From positions 1-64,000 of the forward strand of contig NZ_BCRB01000009.1 of assembly GCF_001552375.1 (NCBI RefSeq): DNA of 64,000 nucleotides, in the 5' to 3' direction. The notes beneath the pieces are model-generated. The model was not told the origin of the DNA, searched no databases, and saw nothing but the letters and a program-made list of their open reading frames with translations. Positions 53,181 to 59,706 of the stretch are shown piece after piece. The position numbers and the translations under genes are program-made. Position 1 is the stretch's first letter; every line of letters starts with the position of its first letter. This DNA comes from Cellulomonas iranensis NBRC 101100 = JCM 18110 (GTDB taxonomy: Bacteria; Actinomycetota; Actinomycetes; Actinomycetales; Cellulomonadaceae).

Positions 53181-53410
53181 GCTCGGAACAGCGGACGATC
53201 AGGGCGTTTCATCGGGTGATCGCGGCGCGGATCGCTGGTGGTCCCGTGGGCGGTGCGACGTCGGATGCGCTGTACGGGCTGACGGTGGACGAGCTCGCGC
53301 AGGTCGCGGGGATGCTCGCGGAGGCGTACGCGGCCGTGACGGTCGGGGAGGCTCGGTCGCCTCAGGCGGCGTTGGTCTACCTCGAGGGGGTGGGGGCGTC
53401 GTGGGTGTGA
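53177..53410 (+). CDS. Hypothetical small element protein (77 aa)
   Basis: A 77-residue helical protein with GTGA overlaps on both sides, in the run of coupled genes after the zinc-motif protein. The pattern LYGLTVDELAQVAGMLAEAYAA is amphipathic helix. No family is recognised. Confidence 0.65.
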   Translation: MSSEQRTIRAFHRVIAARIAGGPVGGATSDALYGLTVDELAQVAGMLAEAYAAVTVGEARSPQAALVYLEGVGASWV

Positions 53411-53571
53411 CGCTGCGGGAGATCGTCGTCGAGGCGTTGGCCGCGGCGCACCGGGCTTCAGAGCCGTGGGTGGAGCACGCGGTTGTGACCTTCGAGCACG
53501 CGCCGACGGAGGCGGAGAGGGCGGAGGGGCTTCGTCGCTTCCTCAAGCGTCGCCGCGCTGACGGCCTCTGA
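53407..53571 (+). CDS. Hypothetical small element protein (54 aa)
   Basis: A 54-residue frame starts at GTG 53407, overlapping the previous stop (GTGA). The protein is helical (REIVVEALAAAHRASEPWVEHAV) with a basic tail (RRFLKRRRADGL). Supported mainly by tight coupling to the genes before it. No function is evident. Confidence 0.6.
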   Translation: MTLREIVVEALAAAHRASEPWVEHAVVTFEHAPTEAERAEGLRRFLKRRRADGL

Positions 53572-53603
53572 GGGAGGTGCGCAGTGCACCCGTTCGGCGT
53601 CTC

Positions 53604-53634
53604 CCTGTACAGGAAACGACCGTTTACTGTAAAC
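53604..53634. promoter_or_regulatory. Two palindromes at the serine recombinase start
   Basis: CCTGTACAGG (53604-53613, perfect) and GTTTAC-T-GTAAAC (53622-53634) lie immediately before ATG 53637. They are unusually A+T-rich for the region. They could be an operator or a recombination site for the recombinase that follows. Confidence 0.5.
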
Positions 53635-53636
53635 GC

Positions 53637-54332
53637 ATGGCCCGGCGACCACGCTCCCAACTCCACAGCCCGTGCATCGCGTACGTCCGCGTGAGTACGA
53701 CGGAGCAGGCTGACAGTGGAGCCGGGCTCGATGCCCAGCGTGCCGCGATCGAGGCGCACGCAGCCCGTGCGGGACTGTCGATCGACGGGTGGCATGTCGA
53801 CGCCGGGGTGTCGGGGTCCGTCGCCCCGGCTGACCGGCCCGCGCTCGCTGAGGCCCTCGTGGCCCTGGGTGCGGCGCGGTCCGGTGTGCTGCTCGTCGCG
53901 AAGTCGGACCGCATCGCCCGGCGCACCCTCGACCTCCTGGGGCTCTGCGCGCTCGCCGAGCGTCAGGGTTGGTCCATCGTCGCCGTGGATGGGACCGTCG
54001 ACCAGACGACGGCGCACGGCCGGTTCATGACCACCGTCATGGCCGGGGCGGCGGAGCTCGAGCGAGACCTCATACGGGCCCGGACCCGTGACGCGCTCGC
54101 GGCCAAGCGCGCTGCGGGTGTCCGTCTGGGCCGGCCGGTCACTCTTCCGGCTGAGGTTCGTGCGCGGGTAGCGTCGGAGCGAGTTGGTGGCGCCACGTTG
54201 CAGGCGATCGCTGACGGCCTCAACGCCGACCAGATCCACACTGCGAGGGGCGGTGCGCGTTGGTACGCCTCGACGGTCGCGAGCGTCCTGAAGTCGCTCG
54301 ACCACGATGCTGTGACCAGGGAGGCCCGTTGA
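53637..54332 (+). CDS. Small serine recombinase (resolvase/invertase family)
   Basis: The 231-residue protein has an N-terminal resolvase catalytic domain. The nucleophile Ser lies in AYVRVSTTEQ, and the active-site arginines in KSDRIARRTLDLL and ELERDLIRARTRD. A C-terminal HTH for DNA recognition follows (TLQAIADGLNADQIHTA). Its length fits small resolvases and invertases rather than large serine integrases. ATG at 53637 directly follows two palindromes. It may resolve multimers, invert a segment, or mark a second mobile unit inside the element. Confidence 0.9.
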   Translation: MARRPRSQLHSPCIAYVRVSTTEQADSGAGLDAQRAAIEAHAARAGLSIDGWHVDAGVSGSVAPADRPALAEALVALGAARSGVLLVAKSDRIARRTLDLLGLCALAERQGWSIVAVDGTVDQTTAHGRFMTTVMAGAAELERDLIRARTRDALAAKRAAGVRLGRPVTLPAEVRARVASERVGGATLQAIADGLNADQIHTARGGARWYASTVASVLKSLDHDAVTREAR

Positions 54333-54520
54333 GCAGCTCCTACACCGCCACGGTGACCCAGGACGGGCGCTGGTGGACCATCGTCGTTCCCGGTGTCGGC
54401 GTGACGCAGGCGTGCCGGCTCAGTGACGCCGAGGATGCGGCCCGCGAACTCGTCGCCGCCGGCCTCGACATCCCGCTTGAGTCGGTCAACATCGACGTCG
54501 TCGCTGAGGAAGGTGCGTGA
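54329..54520 (+). CDS. HicB-like antitoxin-family protein without a visible HicA
   Basis: A 63-residue protein starts at TTG 54329, overlapping the recombinase stop (TTGA). The fold pattern, a strand pair YTATVTQDGRWWTIVVPGVG followed by RLSDAEDAARELVAAGL, is that of the partial RNase H-like HicB family. HicB antitoxins normally pair with a short HicA RNase with a conserved His; no such frame flanks this gene. It may be a solitary regulator or a degenerate pair. Confidence 0.62.
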   Translation: MSSSYTATVTQDGRWWTIVVPGVGVTQACRLSDAEDAARELVAAGLDIPLESVNIDVVAEEGA

Positions 54521-54715
54521 CGTCAACGAGTCCCGGTCTGAGAGCCACGGGGCACGTGCGGGGCTCGGTGTGTCCACCAAGGACCAGCAGGTCAAGGCAA
54601 ACGGCCGGACGGGGCGCCTCGTGCTCATGTGCCGGATCTGGCCCGGACGCTGCCGCGTCAGCGCTACCTTCGCCTTGTCGGGGGCAATGGGGTCCCCACG
54701 CGAGGTGAGGAGCCG

Positions 54716-54877
54716 ATGATGGTGAAGGTTGGCGCGTACCACTCCAGCAACCCGAGCGACCCGGACGTCTACCACGACAGGGACGAGTGCCCGACGGGGC
54801 AGCAGATCCCGGCGAGGAACCGGCTGTCGGGCACGGGCGGCAACCGCAAGTGCAAGTGGTGCGCTGACAAGGGCTGA
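54716..54877 (+). CDS. Small Cys/His protein (53 aa), putative zinc ribbon
   Basis: ATG at 54716 follows GAGGTGAGGAG. The 53-residue protein has VYHDRDECPTGQQIP, then the C-terminal GGNRKCKWCADKG. That His/Cys...CxxC layout recurs in short actinobacterial proteins of unknown function and would suit a single zinc. A terminator hairpin follows at 54887. Confidence 0.65.
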   Translation: MMVKVGAYHSSNPSDPDVYHDRDECPTGQQIPARNRLSGTGGNRKCKWCADKG

Positions 54878-54886
54878 TCCGCGGGC

Positions 54887-54924
54887 CCTGCCGAGCCAGG
54901 GCGGTGCAGCTTTGGCTCGGCAGG
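54887..54924. terminator. Terminator-like hairpin between convergent genes
   Basis: Twelve-bp perfect arms (CCTGCCGAGCCA and its complement) with a 14-nt loop, between the zinc-ribbon gene and the DUF2510 gene. Confidence 0.78.
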
Positions 54925-55019
54925 AGCGTCCTCAGGTTGTGTAGCGCCGTCAGGGTCCGGCGAGCTCATACATTCAGTGCTTCCCCTTGAGTCACGAGGG
55001 CGGTCGTCGACGTGCTCCC

Positions 55020-55616
55020 TCAGGGCTCCTCGAAGATCATGTCGATGCCGGTGTCGGGGTGGTAGGACCACGAGACGGTGATGTCGTCGAACTCAGCGTC
55101 CTGCCGGCCGTCGAGTGCCCGTGTCGAGTCCATGCGGGCGTTGATGCTGTCGGGGACACCGAGCGCCACCGTGAAGCAGGCGACCTCGATGATGTCCAGG
55201 CCGGGGGAGTCGTCTTCTCCTTCGTGGTCGAGGATGACGGTCTTGCCGCCGTCGGTGAGGCGTGCGCCGACGCGCTCGTCCATGCCGCACTCGTCGAAGG
55301 CAGCCTCGAGGCGTGATGGCCGGTTCAGCAGAACCACCGCGACGGTCGCGACGGCGGCGACCGCCAAGACTGCGGTACCGATGAGGAGAGCCCGCCGCGG
55401 AACCTGTCGCCGGGGCTCGTCAATCGTCTGGACGGCATCCACGCTGGAGACGCCGATCGCCGGGGTCGTCGTGGCCGCCGTCGTGGCGGATGCGGCGTCG
55501 GGTCGCCTCGCCGGGCGGGTGTCGTTGGTCCACTCGGTGCCGTCCCACCGGCGCTCGGTGTCTGTGGCGCCTGCGGGGTCTGGGTACCAGCCTGTGGGTG
55601 GTCCTTCAGTGCTCAT
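55020..55616 (-). CDS. DUF2510-domain single-helix membrane protein
   Basis: The 198-residue protein begins with a DUF2510 motif (TGWYPDPAG followed by RRWDGTEWT). A Thr/Ala linker comes next, then one membrane helix (ALLIGTAVLAVAAVATVAVVLL). An extracellular domain of about 85 residues follows, with two Cys (FDECGMDE and VACFTVALG) that may pair. It is the only minus-strand gene of the element in this window, which suggests independent expression, for example from the integrated state. Proteins of this layout carried by prophages sometimes alter the host surface; no function is shown here. Confidence 0.82.
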   Translation of the reverse strand: MSTEGPPTGWYPDPAGATDTERRWDGTEWTNDTRPARRPDAASATTAATTTPAIGVSSVDAVQTIDEPRRQVPRRALLIGTAVLAVAAVATVAVVLLNRPSRLEAAFDECGMDERVGARLTDGGKTVILDHEGEDDSPGLDIIEVACFTVALGVPDSINARMDSTRALDGRQDAEFDDITVSWSYHPDTGIDMIFEEP

Positions 55617-55809
55617 GGAGCGCTCCTCGCGTCGGGCGGGTCTCTCCCTGTTCGTCGGCTTCGTCACCGAGTGCCTTGAGGGGATGCCCGCGAGAGGTGA
55701 GCGATATCGCGCGACGGTTCGGCTCTGTGTAGCGCGGTTACCGATCCGCCTGTCGCGGCGACTCGGGCAGGCTGGCACACCACGGGGCAACCTCCGCCCC
55801 GTGGAGACG

Positions 55810-56478
55810 ATGCGCGAGATCCCGCTCAGCTCGATGAGCGTCCACCCGGGGCACCCGCGGTCCGACCTCGGCAACCTCGACGCCCTCGTCGCAGACGTCG
55901 CCGCGCACGGAGTCATCGAGCCGGTGATCGTCGCGCCCGGGACACGTTGGCTCTCGACTGGCAAGTGCGCTGACTGCGGGCTCCGACGGCGACGCCACGG
56001 CAGCGGGGTCGTCGAGCAGCACGAGAGCTCAGGGCGTCCGTGCCCGGGGAGCGGCGAGCCGGCCGCGGACGACTGGGTCCTGCTCGCGGGTCGACGCCGT
56101 GCGATGGCCGCAACCATGGCCTGCCTCGAGACTGTGCCCGCCATCGTGCGGGCCGACCTGAGGTCCGACGCCGACCGGTTGAGCCTGATAGCGAGGGAGA
56201 ACCTGCACCGGCTCGACCTGACGCCTCTCGAGGTCGCAAGGCTGTTCGGCGCGCTGACGGCCGCCGGGCTGACGTCGACACGGATCAGTCAGCGGGTGCG
56301 CGTCCCGAAGGCGTTCGTCGACCGGCGACTGCGCCTCCTCGACCTGCCGAGCGGGGTGTGGGGCGCGCTGAGGCGGGGGAGGGTCGGCCTGGCGGCGGCC
56401 GAAGAGGTGGTTGGGCTCGAAGCCAACCCGCGGCGTCGTGGATGGGGTGTTGCGGAACGGTGCGACGTTCGGCCCTAG
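55810..56478 (+). CDS. ParB/Spo0J-like protein with a cysteine-rich insertion
   Basis: The 222-residue protein has an N-terminal ParB/sulfiredoxin-like domain (IPLSSMSVHPGHPR and AGRRRAMAA, the family's G-x-RR box). A KorB/HTH part follows (ARENLHRLDLTPLEVARLFG and STRISQRVRVPKAFVDRRLRLLDLP). About 35 residues with CADC and a further Cys (GRPCPGS) are inserted before the RR box, possibly a zinc site. No ParA gene is adjacent. It may partition a replicating form of the element or regulate transcription. ATG at 55810 is used; GTG at 55801 is an alternative, and neither has a strong SD. Confidence 0.8.
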   Translation: MREIPLSSMSVHPGHPRSDLGNLDALVADVAAHGVIEPVIVAPGTRWLSTGKCADCGLRRRRHGSGVVEQHESSGRPCPGSGEPAADDWVLLAGRRRAMAATMACLETVPAIVRADLRSDADRLSLIARENLHRLDLTPLEVARLFGALTAAGLTSTRISQRVRVPKAFVDRRLRLLDLPSGVWGALRRGRVGLAAAEEVVGLEANPRRRGWGVAERCDVRP

Positions 56479-56713
56479 GCTCGCGTGCTGACCGGTGCCG
56501 TTGAGCGAAGGATCGAACACTTCTTCGAAGGGTGAAGTTCTCGACTGGCTTCGCGGCAGGTTCGAGCGTCGACGCAGGTCAGGGGCATGTGAACCCAAAG
56601 CCCGTAGCAGGCCAAGGCTGCGGGGCGGGCACCGAGCGCTGTTCGTTGCCATGTGTCTCCCCAACTCGCCACGGAGACGCCGCGGAACCGCTACCTTGCC
56701 AGCAAGTGACGGC

Positions 56714-57673
56714 ATGGTGACGGGGGTAGTGGTGAGCGACAAGAAGCCGGTCTACTTCATGGAGGCGATCCTCCTTCACCCGGACGGTTCGGTGCACGAG
56801 TGGGGAAGCGACTTCTGGCAGGTTCTGCATCGGCACGTCGCGAATCTCCCGCTGAATGAACGCCGCTACTCGTTCCGCGGCATCCGATATGGCGGTTCGG
56901 CGAGGACCGAGAAGTCGCCCGCGGTTGACTACCTGTACGTAGGAAAGCGTCGATGGCGGTCGGATTTTCCGGACCACGCAGCCTCAGACATTGACGACGA
57001 GACGCCGCTCGATGTGCCGGGTGACCTGGTGGAGCCTCTCTACGCCGTCCCTGTGGCGGGGACGAGCTACGTCGCGATCTACCGCACGTCAGGGGGGCCA
57101 ACGTTCGAAGCGTTCGAGCGGTGGGTGGCGCATGTCCTGCGCTGCCATGAGACAGGGGACAGTTTCGAGCTGCGCCCATACGTACGCGGAGACGCGCTTG
57201 AGAGACTCCGTGGCGCGCTCGGTGTGAGCAAACTGCGTCTCAAGTACGACCCCGGCGCTCTCCGCGGGGAGGCGGGGAACGAGCGCAGCGTGATCGAGCG
57301 GGCTCTGCGGTCGGTGGAAGACCAACTGGGCGGTGGTGTCTCGGTGGACGTGGAGATCAGCTTTGGTCGGGCAACGCCCGATGATGGGGTCGCGGAGGCG
57401 TACGCGCGCGAGCTCGAGAAGAACCTGTCGATACCCGGAGTCACTCAGGCTCGGGCGACCCTCATCAAGGATGCGGCGAGAGGTAGTGGCGGGTCTCGTG
57501 AACCGGTGAACTTCCTTCGGGACCAGGTCGTGATGCGGGTCCCGATGATCGAAGACAGCGCCGCGAGTCGGACCCCCTCGCTAGTGTTGCAGGCGATGAC
57601 CGACACGTTCGGACCGTTCCGACACGGTCTCGAGCACCCCGAGGATGAGGGGTCGGACGAGCCCGAGGGGTAG
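56714..57673 (+). CDS. Soluble protein of unknown family, first gene of a putative exclusion pair (RexA-like role proposed)
   Basis: A 319-residue soluble protein. ATG at 56714 is used; GTG at 56732 has a better G-rich ribosome site and is an alternative. The N-half is beta-rich with aromatic residues (VYFMEAILLHPDG and RYSFRGIRYGG). The middle has EPLYAVPVAGTSYVAIYRTSGG, and the C-half alternates helices and strands (LERLRGALGVSKLRLKYDPG, VSVDVEISFGRA). There is no signal or membrane helix. The family is not recognised. It ends 9 bp before a four-helix membrane protein gene. A cytosolic protein of about 300 residues coupled to a small four-helix membrane protein in a prophage is the layout of lambda RexA-RexB. 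Base composition is somewhat lower in G+C than the flanks. Confidence 0.72.
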   Translation: MVTGVVVSDKKPVYFMEAILLHPDGSVHEWGSDFWQVLHRHVANLPLNERRYSFRGIRYGGSARTEKSPAVDYLYVGKRRWRSDFPDHAASDIDDETPLDVPGDLVEPLYAVPVAGTSYVAIYRTSGGPTFEAFERWVAHVLRCHETGDSFELRPYVRGDALERLRGALGVSKLRLKYDPGALRGEAGNERSVIERALRSVEDQLGGGVSVDVEISFGRATPDDGVAEAYARELEKNLSIPGVTQARATLIKDAARGSGGSREPVNFLRDQVVMRVPMIEDSAASRTPSLVLQAMTDTFGPFRHGLEHPEDEGSDEPEG

Positions 57674-57682
57674 GTAGCGGTT

Positions 57683-58216
57683 GTGTGGAGGATCAAGGAT
57701 CGTCCTGCGCTGGTCACTGGCGGTCTCATCATCATCGCTGTCCTGTACACCTTCGCTGCTTGGCTGTGGCCAGCGGTGGACTTCTTCGCGCTGTTGCGTG
57801 CCCCGGAGAGGCTGGACTCCGTCGTCTCGCTGTACCTCGGCGTCGCGGGCGTCGCTGCCGTTGGTGCTGGGTTCGCCGGAGTCGTGATCGTGTTCGGCCT
57901 CGACACTCAGTCCGAGAAGTTCCTCGACTTCCGGAGTGACGGACGAGAGCCCCTGACGCGCAACTGGATGTCGGTGATCGGATCGTCCATCGTGTCCGCT
58001 GCGCTTGCTGCCGGAGCGGCGCTGTCGGTTCTGCTCGAGTTCGGGCGAGCCGGTACGGCGATGTTCGCCCTTGCGGTCCTCCTGATTGCACACGCCCTAG
58101 TGCGCATGCTGTGGTTGCTTCGCGTGCTGATGCGAGTCGTGGCTGCCGGTGACCGTGCGACTCGGCGGGAGCGGAACCGTATCGACCCAGTTCAGTACCT
58201 GCACCGCGCTAGTTAG
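57683..58216 (+). CDS. Four-helix membrane protein, second gene of the putative exclusion pair
   Basis: The 177-residue protein starts at GTG 57683, 9 bp after the previous gene. It has four clear membrane helices, at about 10-32, 47-70, 96-120 and 128-147 (for example ALVTGGLIIIAVLYTF and MFALAVLLIAHALV). A cytosolic loop of about 25 residues lies between helices 2 and 3, and a basic tail ends the protein. No enzymatic motif is visible. Phage membrane effectors such as RexB depolarise the membrane when triggered by a cytosolic sensor; this protein has a matching size and topology but no recognised sequence relationship. Confidence 0.75.
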   Translation: MWRIKDRPALVTGGLIIIAVLYTFAAWLWPAVDFFALLRAPERLDSVVSLYLGVAGVAAVGAGFAGVVIVFGLDTQSEKFLDFRSDGREPLTRNWMSVIGSSIVSAALAAGAALSVLLEFGRAGTAMFALAVLLIAHALVRMLWLLRVLMRVVAAGDRATRRERNRIDPVQYLHRAS

Positions 58217-58384
58217 TGTTCGTCTTCTTCGAGCACCTCGGGGCCGCATGATGTGTGGTCGCTCGAGGCCCAGTGCGGGGTGATCCGACACGCTCGGCAA
58301 GGCGGCTGGATCTCACTGCTGCTGACGGCCAGGCGAGGCGAAACGCGTTCAACGTGTGACACCCCCCTGGTCATCCTCCGGCCC

Positions 58385-58579
58385 ATGACCAGGACCCCCG
58401 ACGAAGAGACAGCGCGCACGGTCACGCTGCACTGCCGCGTCACACCGGAGTTCGTCGCGACGCTCGACGCGGCACGCGGGATGGAGTCGCGATCGTCGAT
58501 CATGCGACGGATCCTGCGTGACAGCCTCGCCGTGCTGCGCCCTGCCGCGCACCAGGCACAGGACGGTGTCAGGTGGTGA
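58385..58579 (+). CDS. Ribbon-helix-helix DNA-binding protein
   Basis: A 64-residue protein starting at ATG 58385. The strand TVTLHCRVTPEFVATLD and the helices SRSSIMRRILRDSLAVL form a standard ribbon-helix-helix, which binds DNA as a dimer. It overlaps the next gene by 4 bp (GTGA) and could regulate the late operon that it opens. Confidence 0.75.
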   Translation: MTRTPDEETARTVTLHCRVTPEFVATLDAARGMESRSSIMRRILRDSLAVLRPAAHQAQDGVRW

Positions 58580-59127
58580 CCGCGGCGTTCGGTGCGCTCA
58601 GCGACGCGAGCCTGCGGGGCGGGCTCATACGCCTGGCGCACGCATACGCGCGAACCCACGGCGGCGACGTGCACGCCGCCGTCGCGTGGGTGATGCGCGA
58701 GGTGCCCGGGCCGTTCGAGCCGCTGTCCGCTGCGGAGGTCGGGGCGCGCGGGAACCGCGAGTTCCGGAAGCGATACCCGAGCGCGCTGCCTGATGACTCG
58801 CCGGCGGGTCGCACCTTCGCCGAGCGCGTCGCTCGCGACGCCCAGCAGCTCGACGACGCACTGCGGAAGGTCGAGGGTGCCGCGCCATCGCCCGGTGCTC
58901 GCTTCGCCGAGGTGTTCCGCCCGCTGTATGCGGGTGCGACGCCTGCTGCCAGTGGTCTCGCGGAGGGTGTGTCTGGCCCCGCGGGTTCGGGTTCGCGCGA
59001 TCCCAAGTCGGCTGGGGCAGGCGCCGCCCGGCCGGGCGCCGCCGGCGCGGAGGAGTTCGAGAGGCGCTACCCGAGCGCGCCTCCAGGTGGTTCGACGCAT
59101 GACACGAGTTGGAAGGGGTGGGTGTGA
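58576..59127 (+). CDS. Hypothetical late-operon protein (183 aa) with repeated RYPSA motif
   Basis: GTG at 58576 overlaps the previous stop. The 183-residue protein has a helical N-terminal domain (LRGGLIRLAHAYARTHGGDVHAAVAWVM, in part) and an Ala/Gly-rich middle. A short motif occurs twice: REFRKRYPSALP near residue 58 and EEFERRYPSAPP near 162. Such spaced motifs often dock to a partner protein. Next to the tape measure gene it may be a virion assembly or scaffolding protein; no family is recognised. Confidence 0.65.
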   Translation: MTAAFGALSDASLRGGLIRLAHAYARTHGGDVHAAVAWVMREVPGPFEPLSAAEVGARGNREFRKRYPSALPDDSPAGRTFAERVARDAQQLDDALRKVEGAAPSPGARFAEVFRPLYAGATPAASGLAEGVSGPAGSGSRDPKSAGAGAARPGAAGAEEFERRYPSAPPGGSTHDTSWKGWV

Positions 59128-59696
59128 TGTCGGCACTCTCGTTGAAGGTGAACCCGGACCCGCAGATCACGCACGCCGTGCTTCTGGGTGCACCCGGCGT
59201 GAAGAAGGCAGCGCAGGCTGTTCGGGTCGCCACGACGGCCGCGGCAGAGGAGCGCAAGAAGCGCCAGGCGGCACACCGCGAGTGGTACCGGCAGCTGCGC
59301 AGCCGGAAGGGCGACACGGCGGCCCTGCCGCCGGACGACGACCTGACGCCGGCCGAGGTGGAGCAGTTCCGGCGCGACCTCAAGGCGGCACAGTGGCGAC
59401 TCGCGGCGGCTGTCGACGCGGCGGGCGACGACATCATCGACGCTGCCCGGCTCCGCGAGGAGGAGATCCTCGAGGAGACGCGTCGACTCGTGGCCCAGCT
59501 CGACGAGCGCGCGGGAGAGCTCAAGCGCCTCGCGCAGGCCGTCAACGTGGTCGCGGCCGCCCGCAGCCGAGCTGGTTGCAAGGTGCCGCCGTTGCGGGTG
59601 GCTGACCTCGTGTACCTCGCGGGCAAGAGCGACCCCGCGGTGATCGACTTCGGTGACGGGCGCACGCTGTGGCTGAACGTGTCCGGGCGGGCCTGA
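59127..59696 (+). CDS. Hypothetical coiled-coil protein preceding the tape measure gene (189 aa)
   Basis: ATG at 59127 overlaps the previous stop (TGATG). The 189-residue protein is largely alpha-helical (AAEERKKRQAAHREWYRQL and REEEILEETRRLVAQLDERA), with a small beta C-terminus (DFGDGRTLWLNVSGRA). The position before the tape measure gene is normally held by tail assembly chaperones, but no similarity or frameshift signal is seen. Role unknown. Confidence 0.68.
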   Translation: MSALSLKVNPDPQITHAVLLGAPGVKKAAQAVRVATTAAAEERKKRQAAHREWYRQLRSRKGDTAALPPDDDLTPAEVEQFRRDLKAAQWRLAAAVDAAGDDIIDAARLREEEILEETRRLVAQLDERAGELKRLAQAVNVVAAARSRAGCKVPPLRVADLVYLAGKSDPAVIDFGDGRTLWLNVSGRA

Positions 59697-59706
59697 GCGG
59701 GCGCCG

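Noticed and set aside
53584-53694. GTG-initiated 36-aa frame across the recombinase start
   Set aside because: It has an acceptable ribosome site but reads through the palindromes and into the recombinase gene with no recognisable pattern.
54517-54708. HicA toxin or other gene directly after the HicB-like gene
   Set aside because: The overlapping frame encodes a Ser/Arg/Pro-rich sequence with no HicA fold or conserved His; the alternative frame 54423-54719 also looks non-coding.
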